DNA from: Actinomycetales bacterium
GTDB taxonomy: Bacteria; Actinomycetota; Actinomycetes; Actinomycetales; Actinomycetaceae
Direction of reading: 5' to 3'
Assembly (NCBI GenBank): GCA_012513625.1
Contig: JAAZBW010000013.1
Coordinates: 1 to 5,854 of the forward strand
Length of the DNA: 5,854 nt
Of this stretch, positions 1 through 5,608 are shown piece by piece. The notes beneath the pieces were generated by a model. It was not told the origin of the DNA and made no database searches. It was given only the letters and a program-made list of their open reading frames with translations. The stretch's first letter is position 1. Every line of letters starts with the position of its first letter. The position numbers and the translations under genes were made by a program.

Positions 1-522
1 CAGCATGATGACCACGAGCAGCGCCAGCTCCCACCAGAACTCGAGCTCGTGGGACAGCAGCCCAAGCTTGGCGCCCCAGGAGGCCACGAACGCCACGGTG
101 ATGGCCATCCCGATGAGGAGCATCATTCCCGGGGTTCGCGCCCGGACCTCGTCGACTGCGCCCGTGAGGAAGGGACGTCCGCCCCACACGTAGATGACCG
201 TGCCGAGGACCGGGGCAACCCAGGTCCACCACCTGGCCTCGGGCAGGTCATAGCCGAGGATGTCCGCGAACATCGGGCTGAGGGCAACCGTCGGCACAGC
301 GAAAACCAGCATGATCCAGAACAGCTGCCGGTATTCGGCCACATGGTCCTCGTGATCGTGGCCGGCGTGACCACCGTGACCGGCGTGACCATCCGCGTGG
401 CCGGCTGGCCCGCCGTGGCCCGCGTGATCTGCGTGATCCGGGTGACCGGCGTGATCTGCGTCATCCGCGTGGCCGGCCGGCCCGCCGTGGTCCTTGTGGC
501 CCTCTTCGGACAGGTGTGGCAT
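1..522 (-). CDS. copB: CopB-like heavy-metal (copper) P-type ATPase, N-terminal part, 3' end outside window
   Basis: This is probably a membrane pump that uses ATP to export copper or silver from the cytoplasm. The visible 174 residues start at ATG 522-520. Residues 1-60 are a soluble leader with 16 histidines in HAGH, DHAD and GGH units and no CxxC metal-binding domain. Hydrophobic segments follow at about 66-88, 97-120 and 131-155, and a fourth begins near 161, matching the N-terminal helices of P1B ATPases. The segments WGGRPFL and ARTPGMMLLIGMAI are typical of this family. A His-rich leader in place of CxxC domains fits the CopB (P1B-3) class. The metal-site motif, phosphorylation loop and C-terminus lie beyond position 1, so metal specificity is inferred. 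No convincing ribosome binding site precedes the ATG. TACAGT lies 7 nt upstream of it, so a leaderless transcript is possible; a GTG three codons upstream is an alternative start. The DsbA-like gene ends 135 nt upstream on the same strand. Confidence 0.88.
   Translation of the reverse strand, partial: MPHLSEEGHKDHGGPAGHADDADHAGHPDHADHAGHGGPAGHADGHAGHGGHAGHDHEDHVAEYRQLFWIMLVFAVPTVALSPMFADILGYDLPEARWWTWVAPVLGTVIYVWGGRPFLTGAVDEVRARTPGMMLLIGMAITVAFVASWGAKLGLLSHELEFWWELALLVVIML
390..490 (-). repeat. In-frame 29-bp direct repeat inside the His-rich leader of the metal ATPase
   Basis: Positions 390-418 and 462-490 are identical at 28 of 29 bases and lie 72 nt apart, exactly 24 codons. Each encodes HGGPAGHAD (residues 12-20 and 36-44). 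The bases between them are further degenerate repeats built from GAT/GGT-CAC codons (D/G-H). This pattern suggests the leader grew by internal duplication. Confidence 0.8.
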
Positions 523-529
523 GCATTCC

Positions 530-556
530 ACTGTACGGTCACCGCGGACGGTCCGC
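530..556 (-). promoter_or_regulatory. Candidate promoter and 13-bp dyad upstream of the metal ATPase gene
   Basis: A perfect inverted repeat, GCGGAC-G-GTCCGC, occupies 544-556, 22-34 nt before the ATPase start codon. Between it and the gene, the minus strand carries TACAGT (530-535), a fair -10 hexamer placed 7 nt before the ATG. The -35 region is poor. The geometry would suit a metal-responsive regulator acting on a weak promoter, but the dyad does not match a CsoR or CueR operator that I can name. GC-rich DNA forms such dyads fairly easily. Confidence 0.35.
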
Positions 557-657
557 ACGGCGGCGTGGGTGGCCCGAACCTGCCGGGGTGGGTCAGGCCG
601 GCCGCGCCCCCGGAGCCAACTGCCCAGCCCGCGGTGGGCGAAACCAGGGGAACTGCC

Positions 658-1440
658 TCAGCGGTTCATCTCCTCGCGGGCGATTGCGGCTGTCTCTTCG
701 TGGGTCTCGCCGGCCACGCGGGCGCCGTCCACCCACACCTGGGGGATCCCGGTGACGCCCGCCTCGGCCGCCTCCCTCGTTCCGGTTTCCACCCACATGT
801 AGTAGCGGAGCTCGCCGAGTGCGGCAGTGGCGTCCTCGCCGAGCGTGGCGCCGGCATCGCGGGCGATCTGGAGGAGCTGTGCGTCGGTCACCACCTCGGT
901 GGTGGTCTCCGGCTTGTTCTCGAGGAGGGCGTCCAACACGGCGGGGTAGGACTCCGGGTCCGTATCTCCCACGTAGGCGAGTAGGTTGGCCGCGCGGGCC
1001 GAGTAGATGTGGGTGGTGCGCGGGCTCAGGTAGTCCACGATCGTGTACTCCACCGCCACCTGGTCCCCGCCGGCCCAGAGCACCAGGTCCGGGTCCATGA
1101 CCCCGTGCAGGGTTGCACAGTGGGGGCAGAAGAAGTCCATGAAGATCTGCAGGCGCTTCTCGGCGTCCGGGTTGCCCACCACCACCGTGGTTCCCGTGAC
1201 AGTCACGTTCCCCGTGGTGCCCTCGGCAGGATTCCTCTGGTCTGCGCCCACCACCCACTGCGTGGGCTGCTCGCTGCCGGTGGTGCTGGGCTCCGCGGTT
1301 GCCTCCGCAGTGGTGCCACCGGTTCCCGGGACGGGCGTGGAAGGTTCGGAGCCGGCGCCGCCACATGCGGCGAGCACGGCCGCGAGGGCCGCCACCGCGG
1401 TCAGGGTCCGGACTCGGGCAAGGATGCGTCGATCAGCCAT
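658..1440 (-). CDS. DsbA-like thioredoxin-fold lipoprotein (thiol-disulfide oxidoreductase)
   Basis: This 260-residue protein is probably anchored to the outer face of the membrane, where it would form or rearrange disulfides in exported proteins. Residues 1-26 form a lipoprotein signal peptide: basic N-terminus (DRRILARVR), hydrophobic core, then lipobox LAAC with the lipidated Cys26. Residues 27-75 are a Thr/Ser/Pro/Gly-rich spacer typical of surface lipoproteins. The thioredoxin fold begins near 78. MDFFCPHCA holds the CPHC active site (Cys105 and Cys108), an inserted helical region follows, and GVTGIPQVWVDG supplies the cis-proline (Pro233) opposite the active site. This matches the actinobacterial DsbA/Thioredoxin_4 family. 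The ATG at 1440 is the only start that gives a complete signal peptide. GAGG lies only 2 nt before it, too close for normal spacing, so initiation may be weak or leaderless. A specific partner, such as a VKOR-type reoxidant, is not visible. Confidence 0.9.
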   Translation of the reverse strand: MADRRILARVRTLTAVAALAAVLAACGGAGSEPSTPVPGTGGTTAEATAEPSTTGSEQPTQWVVGADQRNPAEGTTGNVTVTGTTVVVGNPDAEKRLQIFMDFFCPHCATLHGVMDPDLVLWAGGDQVAVEYTIVDYLSPRTTHIYSARAANLLAYVGDTDPESYPAVLDALLENKPETTTEVVTDAQLLQIARDAGATLGEDATAALGELRYYMWVETGTREAAEAGVTGIPQVWVDGARVAGETHEETAAIAREEMNR

Positions 1441-1505
1441 ACCTCGAGGATGACATCTGGCGGCTGTGAAATCTCGGGACGTTGGGCCGCGGGCCCCACA
1501 TACTC

Positions 1506-1548
1506 AGACAAGAGGAGGCCCGGTCCCCTTGCGGGGCCGGGCCTCCTC
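1506..1548 (-). terminator. Intrinsic terminator downstream of dps
   Basis: A 12-bp perfect stem pairs 1512-1523 with 1537-1548 (GAGGAGGCCCGG with CCGGGCCTCCTC). It extends through a further CCCC/GGGG pairing to a tetraloop, TTGC. Read on the minus strand it starts 35 nt after the dps stop codon and is followed by a modest T-rich tail (CTTGTCT). It separates dps from the DsbA-like gene, which starts about 65 nt further along and so presumably has its own promoter. Confidence 0.88.
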
Positions 1549-1583
1549 ACGTGCCGGGAACTCTCACCCGATCGGGGCGAGGG

Positions 1584-2045
1584 TCACACCTCGTCGCTCT
1601 CCGAGCCGATCATCCACGCCTGCTGCTCGAAGTCGTTGATGATGGCGTTCAGGAGGTCGGCGGAGGCCGGGTCCTCGGAGTCCACATCGTCGAAGACCTC
1701 GCGTACCGCGCCCACGGTCCTCGCGAGGCACTCCACCGTTGCATCTGCGGTGTCCGGCGCCGAGACGAGGCCCTGGGGGTACGGGGCGAGATCGGTGGTG
1801 GTGGAGACGGTCTCCGCGGTGCCATCCGGCACCACCTGGATGGCGCGCATGCGCTCTGCGATCACATCCGCGTGCCCACGGGCCAGGTCCACCACCTCAT
1901 CGAGTTGGCGGTGCATGCTGCGGAACCCGGGGCCGGTCACATTCCAGTGGGCCTGCTTGCCCTGCAACTGCAGGTCCACGAGGTTGACGAGCACGCGCTG
2001 CAGGTTGGCGCGGAGCTTCTCGGAGGCAACGAAACGTTCAGTCAT
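1584..2045 (-). CDS. dps: Dps family ferritin-like DNA-protection protein (ferroxidase)
   Basis: This 153-residue protein would form a 12-subunit cytoplasmic cage that oxidises Fe(II), preferably with hydrogen peroxide, and stores the iron, suppressing Fenton damage to DNA. The signature QAHWNVTGPGFRSMHRQLDE is present. The ferroxidase ligands keep the spacing of E. coli Dps: His33, His45, Asp49, Asp60 and Glu64, with the neighbouring Trp34. The N-terminus before helix 1 is very short (MTERFVASEK) and the C-terminus is acidic (GSESDEV). The Lys-rich tail used for DNA binding by E. coli Dps is therefore missing, so protection may be mainly chemical. The ATG at 2045 has a good ribosome binding site (AAGGA, 5 nt spacing). 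A strong terminator follows. The upstream region carries a motif shared with the fur gene, suggesting iron or peroxide control. Confidence 0.95.
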   Translation of the reverse strand: MTERFVASEKLRANLQRVLVNLVDLQLQGKQAHWNVTGPGFRSMHRQLDEVVDLARGHADVIAERMRAIQVVPDGTAETVSTTTDLAPYPQGLVSAPDTADATVECLARTVGAVREVFDDVDSEDPASADLLNAIINDFEQQAWMIGSESDEV

Positions 2046-2048
2046 GAG

Positions 2049-2059
2049 CTTCCTTCCTT
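2049..2059 (-). promoter_or_regulatory. Ribosome binding site of dps
   Basis: The minus strand reads AAGGAAGGAAG here, placing AAGGA 5 nt before the ATG at 2045. This fixes the start and contrasts with the neighbouring fur gene, which has no usable site. Confidence 0.8.
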
Positions 2060-2092
2060 TTGTCTGGGCTACCCGTACGGCAGCCAGATCCC

Positions 2093-2113
2093 AGTAATCA
2101 TGAACAACTCAAG
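2093..2113 (-). promoter_or_regulatory. Candidate Fur-type operator upstream of dps (copy 1 of shared 21-bp motif)
   Basis: On the plus strand this 21-mer has blocks AGTAATC, TGAAC and TCAAG. It matches 2665-2685 upstream of fur at 18 of 21 positions, with differences only at motif positions 8, 14 and 16. It lies 48-68 nt before the dps start. On the minus strand GATACT, a possible -10, sits immediately upstream at 2114-2119, so the motif could cover the transcription start. A TTGAGT inside the motif could instead be a -35, but no good -10 follows it 17 nt on. The role as operator is inferred from the repetition and from the fur gene next door. Confidence 0.55.
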
Positions 2114-2232
2114 AGTATCGTGCCGGACTGGGGTCCGCCACTGGAGCCACAGCGGCGAGGCCGCCTGCTCGGAAGCGGGCACCACCAGGCACACTCGCCC
2201 TCCGGCGCGGCCACCGTCCGGTACAGCGAACC

Positions 2233-2649
2233 TCAGGCGCAGTCGGCGCAGACGCCCCAGAACACGATCTCCGCCGTGGAAACCCGGAATCCCTCAGGGA
2301 TCGCGCCCGGCGCATAGGGCTCATCGCCCGTAGTGCTGTCCACATCGAACACGGTGCCACAGCCGGAACAGACGGCGTGGTGGTGGTTGTCGCCAATGCG
2401 GCGCTCGTACCTCGCCGCGGATCGCGCAGGCACGAACCGGCGAACCAGACCCGCGGAGTGCAGGTCCGCCAGGATGTTGTGGACCGCCTGGAGGCTCGGA
2501 GCCTCGAGGCCGATCCGCTGCCGAATGGTCTCCGCATCGACGTGCGGTTCGCGGGCGAGCACCTCGAGTACCGAGAGCCGTCCGGGGGTGGCGCGCAGCC
2601 CACTCTGGCGCAGCAGGTCGGCATCCTGGGTGGGCAGTGCGGTGGTCAC
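2233..2649 (-). CDS. furA: Fur-family metalloregulator, FurA/CatR (PerR-like) type
   Basis: This 138-residue cytoplasmic DNA-binding repressor probably senses Fe(II) or peroxide. The N-terminal winged helix includes LRQSGLRATPGRLSVLEVL (residues 12-31) and the recognition region LEAPSLQAVHNILADLHSAGLV (48-69). The C-terminal dimerisation part has RYERRIGDNHHHAVC. Two CxxC pairs, Cys94/Cys97 and Cys134/Cys137, would bind structural zinc. His36, His89, His91 and an aspartate near 104 align with the regulatory ligands of B. subtilis PerR, favouring a peroxide/iron sensor over Zur or Nur. GDNHHH is typical of actinobacterial FurA/CatR, which often sits beside katG; here the neighbour is dps. I chose GTG 2649-2647 because the fold begins there and a promoter lies just upstream. 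An ATG at 2709 would add 20 residues translated through that promoter. Metal specificity remains inferred. Confidence 0.9.
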   Translation of the reverse strand: MTTALPTQDADLLRQSGLRATPGRLSVLEVLAREPHVDAETIRQRIGLEAPSLQAVHNILADLHSAGLVRRFVPARSAARYERRIGDNHHHAVCSGCGTVFDVDSTTGDEPYAPGAIPEGFRVSTAEIVFWGVCADCA

Positions 2650-2655
2650 ACCCCC

Positions 2656-2684
2656 ACGATAGGAAGTAATCGTGAACCATTCAA
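2656..2684 (-). promoter_or_regulatory. Promoter of fur, probably giving a leaderless mRNA
   Basis: On the minus strand TTGAAT (2679-2684) is followed by a 17-nt spacer and TATCGT (2656-2661). These match the housekeeping -35 and -10 consensus at 4 of 6 bases each. The -10 ends 6 nt before the GTG at 2649, which puts the expected +1 on the first base of the start codon. No Shine-Dalgarno sequence is spaced correctly. Together these support leaderless translation, which is common in actinobacteria. Confidence 0.65.
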
Positions 2685-2685
2685 G
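2665..2685 (-). promoter_or_regulatory. Candidate Fur autoregulatory operator (copy 2 of shared 21-bp motif)
   Basis: This copy has the same AGTAATC, TGAAC and TCAAG blocks as the copy upstream of dps. It overlaps the -35 and most of the spacer of the fur promoter, where a bound repressor would block RNA polymerase. Autoregulation is usual for FurA-type proteins. The motif is not a clean palindrome, so its exact boundaries are uncertain. Confidence 0.55.
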
Positions 2686-2707
2686 CGATCGGGTTACGCG
2701 CTCCGCC

Positions 2708-2734
2708 AAATTGCGTGGTTTTCCCGCACAAATT
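2708..2734. other. AT-rich imperfect hairpin between ligD and fur
   Basis: The arms AAATTGCGTGG (2708-2718) and CCGCACAAATT (2724-2734) pair at 9 of 11 positions, one of them G-T, around the loop TTTTC. The element starts 6 nt after the ligD stop codon (TAA, 2740-2742) on the minus strand. It could be a weak ligD terminator, although no T tract follows, or a second regulatory site about 25-50 nt upstream of the fur -35. The stretch from about 2655 to 2745 is clearly more AT-rich than the genes around it. Confidence 0.35.
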
Positions 2735-2739
2735 CCTTA

Positions 2740-5385
2740 TTACCGCTCCTCCGGCTCGTCTGCCCCCTCCCAACGCACCTCGCCCGCTGGCACGTCCGGA
2801 CGCCAGCCACGCCACACGGCATGCCGCACGCGGCCACCCGAGGTGACCTCGGCGTACTCGATCTCCCCCACGAGCGTGGGCCGCACCCACTGCGCATCCC
2901 GCTGGTCCACCTCCGGCACATCATCCACCGGCGGGGTCTTCCTGGCGAGCCTCGCGAGCTTCCCCGAGATCTCCGCAAGGTCTTCCTCACCGAACCCGCT
3001 GCCCACGCGACCCACGTATCGCAACTCCCGCCCGCCGTCGGGAACGGCAAGCAGCAGGGACGAGAACTCCCGCGCCTCGGATGAGCGCCAGCCGATCACC
3101 ACCACATCCTGCGTGGGGCGGTGCTTGATCTTCAGCCAGGCCCGCGAGCGCCGGCCCGCCTGATACGTGGAGTCCGTGCGCTTCGCGATCACACCCTCGA
3201 GGTTCCGTTGCCGGCTTTCCGCGAGCGCGGGCGCCAGGTCCGTGCCAAGGTCCTGCGGGACCCGCACCCGCCTTCCGTCCACCACGGCGTGACGCAGCAG
3301 CGCCCGACGGTCCGCATAGCGCGTGCGCTGCAGCCGCCGCTCCTCGCCCTCCACCGTGAGCGCGAGCAGGTCGAAGAGCAACAGATCTACTGGCTCCTCC
3401 TCAGCGAGTGCCGCGGCATCGCGCGGATCTGCCTGCATACGCGGCTGCAGGCGGCCGAAGTCCGGGCGCTCCCCCACCATCGCCACCACCTCCCCGTCCA
3501 GGACGGCGGCATCCGCCTGTAGCAGTTCCGCGAGTTCCTGCAGCTCGGGATACAGGCCCGTCATGTCCCGCCCCGACCGGCTCACGAGCGTCACACGTCC
3601 GTCCGAGACCGCCACGATCGCGCGCACCCCGTCCCATTTCCCCTCGAACGTCCATTCGGTGCCCTCGAGTTCGGGGGCGTCGAGGGCGTCCGCGCTCCCC
3701 GCGTTCGTGGCCAGCATGGGCTCCGGGAGCTCGGCCAGGTCCACGTGGGCGCGAACCGCGGGCTCGCGCCGGGAGAGGCGGGCGCCACCGCGCTTCGGGC
3801 GGGACGACGGCGGAGCGTCCGTCCCGTCCTCGTCTGACGGCGGGCGGGGGGCAGTGTCGGACGCCTTCGCCGGACGCGAGGTGCCGCGTGCACGGGGGGC
3901 GCCGGCGTCGTCGGACGCCTTCGCCGTGGGTGAGGTGCGGCGCGCACGGGGGGTGCCACCGTCGTCGTCGGACGCCTTCGCCGTGGGTGAGGTGCGGCGC
4001 GCACGGGGGGCGCCACCGTCGTCGGGCTGGTCCTTCATGAACCTGAGCAGCCAGTTCTCCCCCTCCCCCATTCCGGAGGTGCGGATGAGGGCGTAGCGGC
4101 GCGGGACGCCGCCGAGTCCGCCGTCGGGGCGGCCGGTGAGGGTGGCGATCACCTCGTCCTCGCGCCACTTCTCGGCCTCGTACGTGCCCGCGTCCCAGAT
4201 TCGAACCTCACCGGCACCGTATTCTCCCTTTGGGATGGTGCCCTCGAACGAGCCGTATTCCAGGGGATGGTCCTCCACATGCACGGCGAGCCGGTTGGCC
4301 TCCGGATCGAGCGGCGGACCCTTGGGAACGGCCCAGGAGACGAGCACGCCCTCGCGTTCGAGGCGGAAGTCCCAGTGGAGGCGGCTCGCCTGGTGCTTCT
4401 GGATCACGAACGAACGGCCGTCTGAGGGACGCGCCGGGTCCGCGGGAACGGGCTCGGGGGTGCGGTTCGCGTCCCGCATGGAGCGGTACTCGGCGAGCCG
4501 GTCCGGGCCGCCCCAGCCCTGGGCGGCGATGGGATCGATTCCCTCGCCCACCCGTTCGAGGACCTCCTCGTAGCCCAGCTGGCCGAGCGTGGGGTCATCG
4601 AGCTCCTCCCACGTGCGCGGGGCAGCCACGGTGGGGTGCTCACGCCCCCGCAGCGAGTAGGGGGTGACCGTGGTCTTGGCGCCGGAGTTCTGGCTCCAGT
4701 CAACGAGTACCCTTCCCTCCCGCAGCGCCTTCGCCTGGAGGGAGACCACCAGGTCCGGCATCTCCGCCTCCAGGGTGCGGGCGATCTCGCGGGCCACGCC
4801 GGAGACCTCGTCCGCGGTGGCGGTGCCGGGAAGGGTGGCATAGAGGTGGATGCCCTTGGAGCCGGAGGTGACGGGCACGGAGTCCAGGCCCATGCCGTCG
4901 AGGATGTCGCGGCAGACGTGGGCCACCTCCACGCACTCGGGGAGGCCCACACCGGGGCCGGGGTCCAGGTCGATCACCATGCGGTCCGGGTTGCGGCGCG
5001 TACCGTCGGCGTCCACGCGCCACTGCGGCGTGTGGATCTCGAGGGCGGCCACCTGCGCGAACCACGCGAGCACAGCCGGTTCGTTCGCGAGCGGGTAGGT
5101 GTTGACGTGGTCCGAGTGCTGGATGTCCACCCGCGGAACCCATTCGGGTGCGGAGTCCTCGAGGTCCTTCCGGAAGAACACCCGGTCCGAACCCACCCCG
5201 TCCACCCACCGCTTGCGGGTCACCGGCCGCCAGGCTGCCTGCGGGATGAGGACGTGCGCCACGCGGGCGTAGTAGGCCATCACATCCGCCTTGGTGGTGG
5301 ACGTTGCCGGGTACAACACCTTGTCCAGGTTCGTGACCCTCAGGCGCCGCCCGTCTGCGGTCACCCACTGTTCGCGCGCCGCCAT
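2740..5385 (-). CDS. ligD: LigD, multifunctional ATP-dependent DNA ligase of non-homologous end joining
   Basis: This 881-residue enzyme processes and seals double-strand breaks held by Ku. Residues 1-300 are the primase-like polymerase domain. MVIDLDPGP gives Asp139 and Asp141 and LVDWSQN gives Asp229, the metal-binding triad, with GSKGIHLY in between. Residues 324-452 are the 3'-phosphoesterase domain. Its active-site residues are His331, His337, Asp339, Arg341, His373 and Tyr377, at the spacing of Pseudomonas LigD. A basic, repeat-bearing linker spans 453-545. The adenylyltransferase/OB ligase spans 546-881: motif I EGKWDGVR with nucleotide-accepting Lys583, motif III VLDGEVVA, IIIa LLLFDLLAL, IV EGVIAKR (730-736) and V WLKIKH (750-755). 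The Pol-PE-Lig order is the mycobacterial one; the protein is longer than M. tuberculosis LigD (759 residues), partly because of the linker. AGGAGG 7 nt before the ATG fixes the start; an in-frame ATG at 5535 would add 50 low-complexity residues. The gene is divergent from ku. Confidence 0.97.
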   Translation of the reverse strand: MAAREQWVTADGRRLRVTNLDKVLYPATSTTKADVMAYYARVAHVLIPQAAWRPVTRKRWVDGVGSDRVFFRKDLEDSAPEWVPRVDIQHSDHVNTYPLANEPAVLAWFAQVAALEIHTPQWRVDADGTRRNPDRMVIDLDPGPGVGLPECVEVAHVCRDILDGMGLDSVPVTSGSKGIHLYATLPGTATADEVSGVAREIARTLEAEMPDLVVSLQAKALREGRVLVDWSQNSGAKTTVTPYSLRGREHPTVAAPRTWEELDDPTLGQLGYEEVLERVGEGIDPIAAQGWGGPDRLAEYRSMRDANRTPEPVPADPARPSDGRSFVIQKHQASRLHWDFRLEREGVLVSWAVPKGPPLDPEANRLAVHVEDHPLEYGSFEGTIPKGEYGAGEVRIWDAGTYEAEKWREDEVIATLTGRPDGGLGGVPRRYALIRTSGMGEGENWLLRFMKDQPDDGGAPRARRTSPTAKASDDDGGTPRARRTSPTAKASDDAGAPRARGTSRPAKASDTAPRPPSDEDGTDAPPSSRPKRGGARLSRREPAVRAHVDLAELPEPMLATNAGSADALDAPELEGTEWTFEGKWDGVRAIVAVSDGRVTLVSRSGRDMTGLYPELQELAELLQADAAVLDGEVVAMVGERPDFGRLQPRMQADPRDAAALAEEEPVDLLLFDLLALTVEGEERRLQRTRYADRRALLRHAVVDGRRVRVPQDLGTDLAPALAESRQRNLEGVIAKRTDSTYQAGRRSRAWLKIKHRPTQDVVVIGWRSSEAREFSSLLLAVPDGGRELRYVGRVGSGFGEEDLAEISGKLARLARKTPPVDDVPEVDQRDAQWVRPTLVGEIEYAEVTSGGRVRHAVWRGWRPDVPAGEVRWEGADEPEER
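3857..4023 (-). repeat. Triple tandem repeat in ligD encoding a basic linker
   Basis: Three adjacent copies of 54, 57 and about 54 nt start at 3857, 3911 and 3968. The two copies nearest the phosphoesterase domain are almost identical; the third has diverged. They encode DDGGAPRARRTSPTAKAS-like units at residues 455-472, 473-491 and 492-509. Each unit carries three to five Arg/Lys residues plus Thr/Ser/Pro/Ala, resembling histone-H1-like tails. All copies stay in frame, so the ligase is intact. Confidence 0.88.
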
Positions 5386-5608
5386 CCGCGTGCCTCCTGC
5401 CGGGGAGTATTCGGGACCCCAGCCTGCCGCCGGAGGGTGACGCCCGCCACCGCTACCGGGTCCCCCATCGACGACGACGGGGCTCGCCTTCCAGCGGGGC
5501 GTCGGGTTGGGCGGGGTGCACGGACCGCCCGCCAATTGGAGCCACCCCTGTCACTCCTGCCCCAATCCTCACCGCGCGACCCGCGCCGCATGCTGGTTCA
5601 CTTGAGGA
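5386..5608. promoter_or_regulatory. Divergent ligD/ku intergenic region
   Basis: This 223-nt gap must contain promoters for both NHEJ genes unless ku or ligD is read through from elsewhere. Toward ligD, the minus strand has AATACT (5406-5411) as a possible -10, with no clear -35. Toward ku, no good promoter is visible; TTCACT (5597-5602), 6 nt before the ATG, is a weak -10 candidate. An 8-bp palindrome, CCAATTGG, lies at 5532-5539 and is one of few AT-containing spots in the gap. I see no gene here. Confidence 0.5.
5393..5398 (-). promoter_or_regulatory. Ribosome binding site of ligD
   Basis: The minus strand reads AGGAGG, a perfect Shine-Dalgarno core, 7 nt before the ATG at 5385. This decides the start over the longer in-frame option at 5535. 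Confidence 0.9.

Noticed and set aside
622..639. GCCCA/TGGGC inverted repeat after the DsbA-like gene as a terminator
   Set aside because: The stem is 5 bp with an 8-nt loop and no T-rich tail, too weak to call.
49..984. Long plus-strand open frame opposite the ATPase and the DsbA-like gene
   Set aside because: It is antisense to two recognisable minus-strand genes, has low-complexity composition, and matches no family I recognise. Such frames are expected at this GC content.
2124..2164. Two short hairpins between fur and dps (CGGAC-TGGG-GTCCG and GCGGC-GAG-GCCGC) as a fur terminator
   Set aside because: The stems are only 5 bp with no T tract on the minus strand, which is expected by chance at this GC content.
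1009..2333. Plus-strand open frames of 362 and 283 codons spanning the DsbA-like gene, dps and the dps-fur gap
   Set aside because: They cross a terminator and run antisense to dps and its ribosome binding site; their composition is that of antisense shadows.
2650..2709. N-terminal extension of fur from the ATG at 2709
   Set aside because: The 20 extra residues overlie the -35, -10 and shared motif, and the family's conserved start lies at the GTG at 2649.
3857..4023. Tandem repeat considered as a CRISPR array or mobile-element remnant
   Set aside because: The units are contiguous with no unique spacers, keep the ligD reading frame, and encode a coherent linker.
5386..5535. N-terminal extension of ligD from the ATG at 5535
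   Set aside because: The 50 extra residues are Gly/Pro-rich without homology, and a perfect AGGAGG sits 7 nt before the ATG at 5385.
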